Of a stretch of 64,000 nucleotides of DNA, positions 17,653 to 25,502 are shown piece after piece. The notes under the pieces were generated by a model, which was not told the DNA's origin, searched no databases, and saw nothing but the letters and a program-made list of their open reading frames with translations. Each line of letters opens with the position of its first letter. Position 1 is the stretch's first letter. This stretch comes from CAYSEW01 sp964430245 (GTDB lineage: Bacteria; Bacteroidota; Bacteroidia; Flavobacteriales_D; Parvicellaceae). A program made the position numbers and the translations under genes. The stretch covers positions 124,001 to 188,000 of the forward strand of contig CAYSEW010000001.1 of the NCBI GenBank assembly GCA_964430245.1. Reading direction: 5' to 3'.

Positions 17653-17687
17653 GATAGTTGATTGTTATACATAAGCTAAGAAGTCTG

Positions 17688-19715
17688 TTATTTAGGGACG
17701 TCTTTCTTAGGGTTATTTTTTTTAGTGGCTACTGTTTTTTTAGGCTTTTTAAGGATTTCTTTTTTTTCATCATTATTAGCAGAGCCATTGCTTTCAAATT
17801 TTCTTTTTCCAAAAATAACTTCAAGGTCTTCCTTAAAAATAACTTCAGTCTCTAGTAATTTATTAGCTAAAGATGTTAATTTTTCTTTGTTTTTAATCAA
17901 AATGTCCTTTGCCCTATTATATTGTTTTTCTATAATAATTTTTATTTCTTGGTCAATAATTTTAGCAGTTTCTTCTGAATAGGGTTTGGTAAATCCATAC
18001 CCTTGATTGTTAGAGTCATAATAGGAAATGTTACCTATTTTTTCATCTAAGCCATAGATGGTTACCATAGCCATTGCTTGCTTAGTTACTTTTTCAAGAT
18101 CACTAAGGGCTCCAGTAGAAATTTTATTAAAAATGATTGATTCTGCAGCTCTTCCTCCTAGAGCAGCGCACATCTCATCAAGTATTTGTTCTGTTGTCGT
18201 TATGGATCTTTCTTCAGGAAGATACCATGCAGCACCTAAGCTCCTTCCTCTAGGAACAATAGTTACTTTTACCAATGGATTGGCATGTTCTAACATCCAG
18301 CTCACTGTGGCATGCCCTGCTTCATGAAATGCAATAGTGCTTTTTTCCTGAGGAGTAATAATCTTATTTTTCTTTTCAAGACCACCTATAATTCTATCAA
18401 CTGCATCCAGAAAATCTTGTTTGCCTACACTTTTCTTCTTCTTTCTAGCAGCGATTAGTGCTGCTTCATTACAAATATTAGCAATATCTGCTCCACTAAA
18501 TCCGGGTGTTTGTCTAGCAAGGAAGTCTTTATCTATGTTTTTGGCTACTTTTATTGGCTTTAAATGAACGTCAAAAATGGCTCTTCTTTCATTAAGGTCG
18601 GGCATATCTATGTAAATCTGCCTATCAAATCTACCAGCCCTCATTAATGCACGATCTAAAATATCAGCTCTATTGGTAGCAGCGAGAATAATTACACCTG
18701 AATTAGTCCCAAATCCATCCATTTCAGTTAATAATTGATTTAAGGTGTTTTCTCTTTCGTCATTTGCACCCATATTTGGATTTTTACCTCTAGCTCTACC
18801 TATTGCGTCTATTTCATCTATGAAGATGATACAAGGAGATTTTTCTTTTGCTTGCTTAAAAAGGTCTCTTACTCTAGAAGCACCTACACCTACAAACATT
18901 TCTACAAAATCAGATCCAGATAAAGAGAAAAAAGGAACTTTTGCTTCACCTGCTACTGCTTTCGCCATAAGTGTTTTTCCTGTTCCTGGAGGGCCTACTA
19001 GTAAGGCTCCTTTTGGGATTTTTGCTCCAAGAGAAGTGTATTTTTTTGGAGACTTTAAAAAGTCAACAATTTCTTCTACTTCAATTTTAGCTTCATTTAA
19101 TCCGGCTACATCATTAAATGTAACATTGGTGCTTTTTCCTTGTCCAAACATTTGAGCTTTAGACTTTCCAATATTAAATATTTGTCCACCTGCGCCACCG
19201 CCTCCTCCAGTAACTCTTCTCATGATAAATGCCCAAACAGCGATCATAATTCCAAAAAAGATAATCCATCCTAAAATTTCTCTACCATAATTATCTTCTG
19301 TTTCAAAGCTTAATTTGAAGGTGTCTTCTTTAGCTATATTTGCTTTAACTATATCTAATTTAACCTTTAAATCAGATACGGTTTCAGGAGAGATGTTGTA
19401 ATAGTAATGAGGTCCAGCATTTTGTCCACCAAAAAACTTTTTCTGGTTGATATCTGTATGCTGACTTAAGAACTCTGTCTTTATGGAAACCCTAACTTCT
19501 CTGTCATTGACTATTTGAATTTCGCTCACTTGATTTGTAGTGCTTTCGTCACCACCATCTTGACCTAAATATTCAAATAATTTATCCTCATCAATTTTAG
19601 TTAATCCACTATCAAAACTGAAAAGATTGATGGAAATAAGAATAACCGCAATTATGGCATATATCCAATAAAAATTAAACTTTTTATTTTTACTGTTTTT
19701 GTTGTTGTTGATCAT
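17688..19715 (-). CDS. ftsH: ATP-dependent zinc metalloprotease FtsH
   Basis: 675 residues. Two membrane helices (about 14-33 and 147-165) flank a periplasmic domain. The AAA+ module has Walker A GPPGTGKT (241-248), Walker B IIFIDEIDA (296-304) and the second region of homology (NRADILDRALMRAGRFDR, 348-365). The M41 protease has the zinc motif HEAGH (464-468). It degrades misfolded and regulatory membrane proteins. A Gly-rich linker (GGGGGAGG, about 170-177) follows helix 2. The C-terminal tail is Lys-rich. It lies 14 bp after rsfS and heads a transcript continuing into cdsA and psd. Confidence 0.97.
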   Translation of the reverse strand: MINNNKNSKNKKFNFYWIYAIIAVILISINLFSFDSGLTKIDEDKLFEYLGQDGGDESTTNQVSEIQIVNDREVRVSIKTEFLSQHTDINQKKFFGGQNAGPHYYYNISPETVSDLKVKLDIVKANIAKEDTFKLSFETEDNYGREILGWIIFFGIMIAVWAFIMRRVTGGGGGAGGQIFNIGKSKAQMFGQGKSTNVTFNDVAGLNEAKIEVEEIVDFLKSPKKYTSLGAKIPKGALLVGPPGTGKTLMAKAVAGEAKVPFFSLSGSDFVEMFVGVGASRVRDLFKQAKEKSPCIIFIDEIDAIGRARGKNPNMGANDERENTLNQLLTEMDGFGTNSGVIILAATNRADILDRALMRAGRFDRQIYIDMPDLNERRAIFDVHLKPIKVAKNIDKDFLARQTPGFSGADIANICNEAALIAARKKKKSVGKQDFLDAVDRIIGGLEKKNKIITPQEKSTIAFHEAGHATVSWMLEHANPLVKVTIVPRGRSLGAAWYLPEERSITTTEQILDEMCAALGGRAAESIIFNKISTGALSDLEKVTKQAMAMVTIYGLDEKIGNISYYDSNNQGYGFTKPYSEETAKIIDQEIKIIIEKQYNRAKDILIKNKEKLTSLANKLLETEVIFKEDLEVIFGKRKFESNGSANNDEKKEILKKPKKTVATKKNNPKKDVPK

Positions 19716-19729
19716 ATTAGTTTTTTTTA

Positions 19730-20074
19730 TTACAACACATTTTCAAACTCTTCTATAGGGGCATCTGCCCATAAACTTTCTAAATTGTAAAAATCTCTTT
19801 TTTCTCTATGGAAAATATGGACTACGATATTTACATAATCTATTAATATCCATTCTGCATTAGAAACACCTTCTTGATGCCAAGGTTTCTCGCCAATCGA
19901 ATTAAAACAGCTTTCACATACTGCTTTACTCAACCCTTCAACTTGTGTATTAGAATCACCATGGCATATGATGAAATAATCTGCTACTGCGCCATTAATT
20001 TTTCGTAGATCTATGCAGATGATATTTTTACCTTTTACATCTTTAAGACCTTTAATAATTGCCTTTTTTAGCAT
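19730..20074 (-). CDS. rsfS: Ribosome silencing factor RsfS (Iojap family)
   Basis: 114 residues from the ATG at 20074. Family features: KGKNIICIDLR, ADYFIICHGDSNTQVEGLSK, GEKPWHQEGVSNAEWILIDY and VVHIFHREKRDFYNLESLW. RsfS binds ribosomal protein L14 and blocks subunit joining during starvation. The frame stays open to a TTG at 20182, but those 36 extra residues are not family-like. A TACTTTTG promoter box also lies inside them, so the shorter start is preferred. It is first in the rsfS-ftsH-cdsA-psd run and divergent from birA, a widely conserved neighbourhood in this phylum. Confidence 0.92.
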   Translation of the reverse strand: MLKKAIIKGLKDVKGKNIICIDLRKINGAVADYFIICHGDSNTQVEGLSKAVCESCFNSIGEKPWHQEGVSNAEWILIDYVNIVVHIFHREKRDFYNLESLWADAPIEEFENVL

Positions 20075-20128
20075 ATTGAAAGGTTTCTTTTTTTGTTTTC
20101 CATATAAATGGTTTATAATTAACTGGTT

Positions 20129-20136
20129 CAAAAGTA
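20129..20136 (-). promoter_or_regulatory. Probable -7 box for rsfS-ftsH-cdsA-psd
   Basis: TACTTTTG on the minus strand matches the Bacteroidota TAnnTTTG element and would give a leader of about 50 nt before the ATG at 20074. No TTTG was found at the expected -33 position, so the match is only half complete. Confidence 0.4.
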
Positions 20137-20190
20137 AGTAAATAACTACAAAATGTTTTTCTTTATTCGATAATTCGCTCAAATAATATT

Positions 20191-20946
20191 TTGAATAAAA
20201 AACACTTTACAGATAAGAACTTAATAGAACTAGATGTTGTTGATTCTACCAACAATTATACTGCCAATCTCTTACTTAAGACAAAATTGGTAGATAAGTC
20301 TGTAATTATGGCACATTTTCAAACTTCTGGTAAGGGGCAAAGGGGTGAGGTATGGGAATCAGAACCAGGTAAGAACTTGCTATTTAGTTTGGTTTTAAAA
20401 GCAGATTGTTTAGATACAGAAAACTACTTTCTGTTAAGTAAGATAGTTGCTATTAGTATCAATGAAGTAATCGAAAATTTAAGTGGTAAGATAGGATTTA
20501 TTAAATGGCCAAATGACATTTATATGGAGGGTAAAAAAATTGGCGGAATTTTAATTGAAAATCAATGGAAAGGAAAATATATTGACAATGCAATTATTGG
20601 AGTTGGTTTAAATATAAACCAGGTAAATTTTGATTATTTGCAACAAGCCACTAGTTTGAGCTTATTAACATCCAAGACATTTGATCTTTATGAAATATTA
20701 CATATGATCTGTCAGAAAGTTGATGTCTATTATCAAAAATTGGTTAAAAAACAATTTAAGAAGATAGATCAATATTATTTTGAGCACCTTCTTTATTCAA
20801 ATGAATGGAAGTACTATAAATTACAAGATGGTAGTTTGATTGAAGGAATGATCACAGATGTAAAACCCAATGGGTTGTTAAGTCTTCAATTAATGAATGG
20901 AGAGACAAAAGAATTTAACTTTAAAGAAATCGAATTCAGGATTTAA
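20191..20946 (+). CDS. birA: Biotin--[acetyl-CoA-carboxylase] ligase
   Basis: 251 residues, monofunctional: no N-terminal helix-turn-helix, so it is an enzyme and not a repressor. Motifs are DSTNNYTANLL, the biotin/ATP loop TSGKGQRGEVWESEPGKNL, IKWPNDIYMEGKKIGGILIE and IGVGLNINQ. It attaches biotin to the carboxylase carrier protein. The start codon is TTG at 20191 (N-terminus NKKHFTDKNLIELDVVDST); no nearby in-frame ATG keeps the DST motif. It overlaps the convergent SRPBCC gene by 11 bp. Confidence 0.93.
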   Translation: MNKKHFTDKNLIELDVVDSTNNYTANLLLKTKLVDKSVIMAHFQTSGKGQRGEVWESEPGKNLLFSLVLKADCLDTENYFLLSKIVAISINEVIENLSGKIGFIKWPNDIYMEGKKIGGILIENQWKGKYIDNAIIGVGLNINQVNFDYLQQATSLSLLTSKTFDLYEILHMICQKVDVYYQKLVKKQFKKIDQYYFEHLLYSNEWKYYKLQDGSLIEGMITDVKPNGLLSLQLMNGETKEFNFKEIEFRI

Positions 20947-21337
20947 TCTTAGCCAATCTTTCTGCCATATAGTCAAAAAGATTATTTAGCGGCTTTTGAA
21001 TCATTAATTTAAGCATGGGGTTAATGTCTGCATTGCATTTTAATTGTGCAGTCGTAGCATTTTCAATAGACTTTAAGTTGAGATTAAGGTCAAAAGCAAA
21101 AGGAGAAACAGGCCCACTTTTAATATGAATAAGTTCTTTTCCTTTAGCATGATCAAAAATCATTTCTAAAGTATAAATGTTTAATAATTTAAAAGAGCAT
21201 TTTTCTTTAGAAGATTCCCAGTTGCTGATTTTGTCCTTAGGAAGTAATTGCTCATAATTATTCATGTTTGAAACAAATTCAAAACATTCATCAATAGGGC
21301 AATCTACACTTACTTCCTTGCTGTTTATTTCGATCAT
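20936..21337 (-). CDS. SRPBCC-fold (START-like) protein
   Basis: 133 residues resembling the small SRPBCC family adjacent to pyrE in many Bacteroidota: N-terminal SKEVSVDCPIDECFEFVSNMNNYEQLLP, the typical beta strand-helix opening of polyketide-cyclase/START-like folds, and a C-terminal helix (MIQKPLNNLFDYMAERLAKI). It is presumably a cytoplasmic lipid or small-molecule binder; no catalytic role can be named. It starts 4 bp after pyrE ends on the same strand, so they are co-transcribed. Confidence 0.8.
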   Translation of the reverse strand: MIEINSKEVSVDCPIDECFEFVSNMNNYEQLLPKDKISNWESSKEKCSFKLLNIYTLEMIFDHAKGKELIHIKSGPVSPFAFDLNLNLKSIENATTAQLKCNADINPMLKLMIQKPLNNLFDYMAERLAKIKS

Positions 21338-21341
21338 AAAA

Positions 21342-21983
21342 TTATTTTTTCCAAGTTGATGGTGATTTCCTCCATTCAGCTAATGAGCTTAAATTATCTT
21401 GAGAAACATAATTAGATTCAATAGCAATCTTAATAAGTGTATCGTAATTAGTTAATGTGAAAAGATTACATTTTGCTTGATTGAAATTTTCTTTGGCAAT
21501 ATCAAAACCATAACTGAATATTGCACCCATTCCAATTATATTGCATCCAATTCCCCTTAATGCTTCTACAGCATCAAGACTACTTTTACCTGATGAGATG
21601 AGGTCTTCAATGACTACTACAGTTTGTCCTGAAGAAACTTCTCCTTCTATTTTATTTGTTAGGCCGTGAGATTTAGACTGTGATCTAACATAACAAAAAG
21701 GAATGCCAAGCTCTTCTGCAACTAATGCCCCTAATGCAATTCCGCCTGTTGCTACACCCGCAATTAAATCTGGGGTGCCGAATTTTTCTAAAATTAGAGC
21801 TGAGAAACTATTTTTGATATAGGTTCTTATTTCGGGATGGGATAAAGTTTTTCTATTATCACAATATATTGGAGAGTTCCATCCTGAAGCCCATTTAAAT
21901 GGATCTTCAGGTTGCAGTTTAATTGCTTTGATATTCAATAAATATTCTGCTATTTTGTCACTGTAATTCTCAGTTTTTAACAT
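21342..21983 (-). CDS. pyrE: Orotate phosphoribosyltransferase
   Basis: 213 residues from the ATG at 21983 (MLKTENYSDKIAEYLL). Catalytic and PRPP-binding features: KWASGWNSPIYCDNRKTLSHP, VATGGIALGALVAEELGIPF, YVRSQSKSHGLTNKIEG (mobile loop) and VVVIEDLISSGKS. It forms orotidine monophosphate from orotate and PRPP in pyrimidine synthesis. A longer frame begins with TTG at 22016 but overlaps the divergent NUDIX gene. The ATG is only 7 bp from the NUDIX ATG. A TACATTTG promoter box directly before it predicts a leaderless or almost leaderless mRNA. Confidence 0.95.
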   Translation of the reverse strand: MLKTENYSDKIAEYLLNIKAIKLQPEDPFKWASGWNSPIYCDNRKTLSHPEIRTYIKNSFSALILEKFGTPDLIAGVATGGIALGALVAEELGIPFCYVRSQSKSHGLTNKIEGEVSSGQTVVVIEDLISSGKSSLDAVEALRGIGCNIIGMGAIFSYGFDIAKENFNQAKCNLFTLTNYDTLIKIAIESNYVSQDNLSSLAEWRKSPSTWKK

Positions 21984-21987
21984 TCTG

Positions 21988-22017
21988 CAAATGTATAAAG
22001 TTTTTATAAACGACAAG
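21988..22017 (-). promoter_or_regulatory. Promoter for pyrE overlapping the NUDIX start codon
   Basis: On the minus strand, CTTG (22014-22017), an 18-nt spacer and TACATTTG (21988-21995) match the Bacteroidota consensus TTTG-N-TAnnTTTG, with one mismatch in the -33 element. The -7 box contains the complement of the NUDIX ATG at 21991. The predicted transcription start falls at or within a few bases of the pyrE ATG. Confidence 0.55.
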
Positions 22018-22590
22018 CCTCTGATTTTTTGTTCTAAGTCAACGGATCTATCGTGTTATGATAATCATATGTTAATTGGTTATAAAGATGGATTTACATA
22101 TAAAGAGTTTGTTTCAATTACTTTTGAAAATCCTAATAGGGAGTACTTTATTATTCAGCTAGATAACTATAATGAAGTATTTCAGCTTTTCTTTGAAGAA
22201 TTTATTAATATAGATGCAGCCGGTGGAGTAGTTCAGAGTCAAAATGATGAGATATTGATGATTTACAGAAATAGTTGTTGGGACCTTCCAAAAGGAAAAG
22301 TAGAAGAAGGAGAGTCTATTAGATTGGCTGCTGTTAGGGAAGTGGAAGAAGAGTGTGGGTTAGTAGGTCCTGAAATTACTGATGAGTTATCATCTACTTA
22401 TCATACTTATGAAAGAAATGGCAAAAAATATTTAAAAAGGACCTATTGGTTTGCAATGAGCTATGAAAAAGAACACGCCTTGGTTCCTCAAATTGAAGAG
22501 GGGATTACAAAAGCTGAATGGGTTAATAAGAATGATTTACAATCCTATACAGTTGACACCTATGGAAGTATAAAATCTGTTATTAATTAA
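21991..22590 (+). CDS. NUDIX hydrolase
   Basis: 199 residues. After a ~75-residue N-terminal extension, the NUDIX domain has AAGGVVQSQNDEILMIYR, the substrate-edge DLPKGKVEEGES and a complete Nudix box (GKVEEGESIRLAAVREVEEECGL, about residues 97-119). It hydrolyses a nucleoside-diphosphate-linked substrate in the cytoplasm; the substrate is unknown. The N-terminal extension (YKVFINDKPLIF) is typical of the Bacteroidota family found divergent from pyrE. House-cleaning of modified nucleotides is a plausible role but only inferred. Confidence 0.9.
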   Translation: MYKVFINDKPLIFCSKSTDLSCYDNHMLIGYKDGFTYKEFVSITFENPNREYFIIQLDNYNEVFQLFFEEFINIDAAGGVVQSQNDEILMIYRNSCWDLPKGKVEEGESIRLAAVREVEEECGLVGPEITDELSSTYHTYERNGKKYLKRTYWFAMSYEKEHALVPQIEEGITKAEWVNKNDLQSYTVDTYGSIKSVIN

Positions 22591-22603
22591 TTTTATTTAA
22601 AGA

Positions 22604-23321
22604 TTAAAATTTCCTTAACCAAGATACCATTGGTACAGGGAATGAAGTTACATCTCCATCACTTTCAATATTAACTACTCCTGCAAGTGCTATCTGAAAT
22701 GCTTTCTCGTAAGATTGATTAAATCGCATACTAGGCATAAANNNNNNNNNNNNNNNNNNNNNNNNNNNNNNNNNNNNNNNNNNNNNNNNNNNNNNNNNNN
22801 NNNNNNNNNNNNNNNNNNNNNNNNNNNNNNNNNNNNNNNNNTTTTGAATTAAAAGAATACTTTGCAGCCAAGGCAATAGGGCTAGCAATCCAGGTAGCCA
22901 TAACTCCTAAAGAGAAATTGTCACTCAAAGAGAAATGAACTTCAGGTCCGTATAAATTGATCATCGCGTAATCTTCACCCTTTTTAATTGGAAGTGCATT
23001 GTTGGTAAAATAATACCTTGTTGTAAAAGGACCGGTCTCTCTGAATTCTCCATAGTTTTCAATAGCAGTATGGTTAATATTAATGATTTCTTTTATGTCG
23101 GATTTATTAATGTAAACTTTACCAATTGTTTTTGTTTCAAGTAATATCTCTCGTCCATCATCACTAATTATATAGCCGTATAGCTCATTGCCATCCGATT
23201 TTTTAATTAGATAATAAACTTTCTCTTTTGAAGTTGAATCTGCTTCAAGTTCTTGAGCAAATGCTTGATTTAACAAGAGAAATGAGACCATTAATATTTT
23301 ACTATAGTGAAATATTTTCAT
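22604..23321 (-). CDS. Secreted or outer-membrane protein of unknown function, interrupted by assembly gap
   Basis: The N-terminal 160 residues have a signal peptide (ending NQAFAQ) and a short beta-rich segment (YLIKKSDGNELYGYIISDD, ETKTIGKVYINKSDI) of the type that senses or binds at the envelope. Barrel-like strands follow (PEVHFSLSDNFSLGVMATW). The 100-N gap then hides an unknown length. The last ~45 residues after the gap (MRFNQSYEKAFQIALAGVVN to PMVSWLRKF) are in another frame relative to the placeholder Ns. That means nothing, because the true gap size is unknown. It is 8 bp downstream of the CsgG-like gene and probably in its operon. Confidence 0.7.
22742..22841. other. Assembly gap of 100 N
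   Basis: Exactly 100 unresolved bases, a customary placeholder for a gap of unknown size. It lies inside the gene at 22604-23321, so that protein's middle is missing and its reading frame across the gap is undefined. Confidence 0.98.
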
Positions 23322-23329
23322 GATTTAAA

Positions 23330-24445
23330 TTATTGATTTTGAATATTAAAGCCTAAAGATAAACCTATAGTAGTTCCACTCTTCCTTGGAGCAACATATA
23401 AATTAAGTGGGATGTTCAATCTTCCAGATTGAAAGGTTCTACCAAAAGCAAATACCATTCCCATGTCACCAGTGAATCTTCCTCTAGAGTCTAATACATT
23501 TTTTTCTATTGTATATGGGTTTTCTCCATTTAAATTTGAATCCCATTCTTGTTCTCTGTGCCAAATGTTATCATTGTCATAATATCCATTACTTACTTTT
23601 TTTAATTTGAATGAAGGTCCAAACCCAATCTCCCAATTCGATTTAGAAAACCTGAATCCATTCAGGATAGTGATGCTAGGATTGAATTTTCCTGTTTCCA
23701 TACCACTTACTAATCCTACAAATTCAACAAGTGCCTGAAAATTTTTGGTAGCTATGTATCTTTCTTCATATTGATACCCCATGGAAGAGGTAATAGCAGT
23801 GTTTCCAAAACCAAGCATTTCAAACCCTCCAACATCATTATCTGCCATTAATCTAGGAGCTCCGTTCCCGCTAATTATTCCAATTCCCATTCTAGGACCA
23901 TTTAAGTTAATGATGTTATTAGGGTTTTTTATAGGAAGCTCAATATAGGTGAGTTCTGCAAGTAACTGTTCTTCAGGTTGACCAGTCATTAATTTTTGAA
24001 TAGAGATCCTCAACATTCTCTGTATTTCATCTTCTTTGTTAATGAATTCAGAGACATCCTGATTAATGATCTTTTCAGTTTTCACTTCAATTAAGTTTAA
24101 ACTAATGATCATTTTGTTGCCAAATTTTTCAATGCTTCCTGTGACTACTTTATCGGCATTAAGTAGTTTGCCTGCTTTAATTCCGCAGTTTTTACTATAA
24201 CAAGCAGTATCATTGAAATTGTTCTCAGTAAAGATCTCTTTCATGTCATAAACATCTAAGATCATTTCTTTTTTTAGCTTTTTAGCTTCTAGTCTAAGTA
24301 GTCTGGTTATTTCAGATCCTTTGTATAAGGTGTTAATGGCGTCAATATCTAATATTGCAATTGTTTGATTGTCTTGTGTAAGAACATTGACTCTGCTAAA
24401 TACAACTGTAATCAATAGTATAATAGTTAATTTAATAGTTTTCAT
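23330..24445 (-). CDS. CsgG/LpoB-like domain fused to outer-membrane-type domain
   Basis: 371 residues from the ATG at 24445 (a TTG 36 bases upstream is less likely). A signal peptide (KTIKLTIILLITVVFS) precedes a CsgG-type alpha/beta domain: QTIAILDIDAINTLYKGSEI, ILDVYDMKEIFTEN, the Cys-containing DTACYSKNCGIKAGKLLNAD and VVTGSIEKFGNKMIISLNLI. From about residue 185 the sequence becomes beta-rich with Gly and aromatics (RMGIGIISGNGAP, GRTFQSGRLNIPLNLYVAP) and ends in LGFNIQNQ, suggesting a C-terminal barrel or envelope domain. Function is unknown; CsgG-like domains occur in envelope lipoproteins and secretion pores. It is middle gene of a minus-strand run, 22 bp after the START-like gene. 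Confidence 0.7.
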   Translation of the reverse strand: MKTIKLTIILLITVVFSRVNVLTQDNQTIAILDIDAINTLYKGSEITRLLRLEAKKLKKEMILDVYDMKEIFTENNFNDTACYSKNCGIKAGKLLNADKVVTGSIEKFGNKMIISLNLIEVKTEKIINQDVSEFINKEDEIQRMLRISIQKLMTGQPEEQLLAELTYIELPIKNPNNIINLNGPRMGIGIISGNGAPRLMADNDVGGFEMLGFGNTAITSSMGYQYEERYIATKNFQALVEFVGLVSGMETGKFNPSITILNGFRFSKSNWEIGFGPSFKLKKVSNGYYDNDNIWHREQEWDSNLNGENPYTIEKNVLDSRGRFTGDMGMVFAFGRTFQSGRLNIPLNLYVAPRKSGTTIGLSLGFNIQNQ

Positions 24446-24467
24446 GACATTATTTTTTAGGTTCATT

Positions 24468-25208
24468 TTATTTTTTATCAAATAGATAAGATGTCTGTAT
24501 GTATTCTTCTTTTTTAGTATTCATAATCTTATTAATCATATTGTTATGAAATTCATCCATGCAAACTTCATGGAATTTTGGGTACAAATATTTATCCCTT
24601 ATTTTATTTTCGCTTTTAAAATTAGAAGAGTGGAATATGTATGTTTTCCCTTTAAATTCAGAAAAAATGATTTTCTGCCTACCGTGAGATTTATTTTCTT
24701 CTCCATAAGTAAATTCAATTACTTTATTCTCATGGTTCAAATCAGTTATTTTAAATGCAACACCTACATTTAGAATTTTAGCAATTTTTAAATTTATTTC
24801 ATATACCATGTCTAATTCTATTACTGGTAATATTGAGTCATTAGATAAGTAGATTTTATCTTCTTTTGTTGAATAAGAGTGTTTGTAGGTGCCTAAAGGA
24901 CCATGCCATACTTCATTGGGTTTTGAATTTGTGTAAGTAGACCAGACTTTTTCTATGTCAGCATTAATTACATAGATTTTAAGATGGTAATTGAAATCTT
25001 TAAGGTCTTGATTTTTATAGATACTTGATTTAAAAAGTCTTAACTTTTTTAAGATTGTAGTTCTATCCTTTTTTTCTTTTTTGTCATTTTTGTCAGACCT
25101 TTTGCTGAAAGGTGTAAAATTGTCAATACTATTTATTGAATACAAGTATTGAGGTCCTGTTGTTGTGATTAAAATTAAAAACGTTAATATTCTTAAAAAT
25201 GAGCTCAT
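24468..25208 (-). CDS. Exported START-like protein of unknown function
   Basis: 246 residues. An export signal (MSSFLRILTFLILITTTGPQ) is followed by a Lys/Asp-rich linker (residues 38-52) and a globular part. There, IYVINADIEKVWSTYTNSKPNEVWHG resembles the opening of SRPBCC/START folds, and the final helix HEVCMDEFHNNMINKIM is also consistent. The domain call is tentative. It lies 22 bp upstream of the CsgG-like gene and directly downstream of a 49-codon ORF, all on the minus strand, so these form one probable operon of envelope proteins. Confidence 0.6.
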   Translation of the reverse strand: MSSFLRILTFLILITTTGPQYLYSINSIDNFTPFSKRSDKNDKKEKKDRTTILKKLRLFKSSIYKNQDLKDFNYHLKIYVINADIEKVWSTYTNSKPNEVWHGPLGTYKHSYSTKEDKIYLSNDSILPVIELDMVYEINLKIAKILNVGVAFKITDLNHENKVIEFTYGEENKSHGRQKIIFSEFKGKTYIFHSSNFKSENKIRDKYLYPKFHEVCMDEFHNNMINKIMNTKKEEYIQTSYLFDKK

Positions 25209-25212
25209 AACT

Positions 25213-25362
25213 TTAATTTTCCTTTTGTTTAATTCTATATAAAAAAACTGCGTACCCTTTTTTCACAAACTCACTTCCTTTTCTGAAAGTTAAAAATATT
25301 TCTTCGTCTTTGTGAATCCCCTTTATTATTTTGTATTTATATAAGTATTTTGGGTTCCCCAT
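25213..25362 (-). CDS. 49-residue basic protein, unknown
   Basis: An ATG at 25362 opens a 49-codon frame encoding GNPKYLYKYKIIKGIHKDEE near the N-terminus and ending LYRIKQKEN. The product is Lys- and aromatic-rich, with no signal peptide. It sits 4 bp upstream of the START-like gene and directly downstream of a good promoter match (25379-25409), which would give a leader of only about 10 nt. That placement favours a real small gene at the head of the operon. No family is recognised. Confidence 0.5.
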   Translation of the reverse strand: MGNPKYLYKYKIIKGIHKDEEIFLTFRKGSEFVKKGYAVFLYRIKQKEN

Positions 25363-25378
25363 TTTTTTAAATTCAGTA

Positions 25379-25409
25379 TAAAATTATAGCTAAAGTGTAT
25401 GTTTGCAAA
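25379..25409 (-). promoter_or_regulatory. Promoter for the 25213-22604 minus-strand run
   Basis: On the minus strand, TTTG (25406-25409), a 19-nt spacer and TAATTTTA (25379-25386) differ from the Bacteroidota consensus only at the last base of the -7 box. The -33 TTTG is part of a perfect palindrome, GTTTGCAAAC (25401-25410). On the plus strand that palindrome overlaps TATGTTTG (25398-25405), a possible -7 box for the divergent gene at 25503. Confidence 0.5.
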
Positions 25410-25502
25410 CTTGATATTTACAAAAAAAGGATATTTTAATATCTATTTATACTAATTAATTAATTGTTAGTCAGTATATTAGTAATTACAAAAAGGATAT
25501 TA

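Noticed and set aside
18058..19155. Long plus-strand frames opposite ftsH (18058-18327 and 18745-19155)
   Set aside because: They are antisense shadows of the highly conserved AAA and protease regions, with no recognisable product.
20075..20182. N-terminal extension of rsfS from TTG at 20182
   Set aside because: The 36 extra residues are hydrophobic and unlike the family, and a TAnnTTTG promoter box lies within them.
22604..23321. Two separate overlapping genes at 22604-22888 and 22731-23321
   Set aside because: Both are translations through the 100-N gap; they are the two ends of one interrupted gene.
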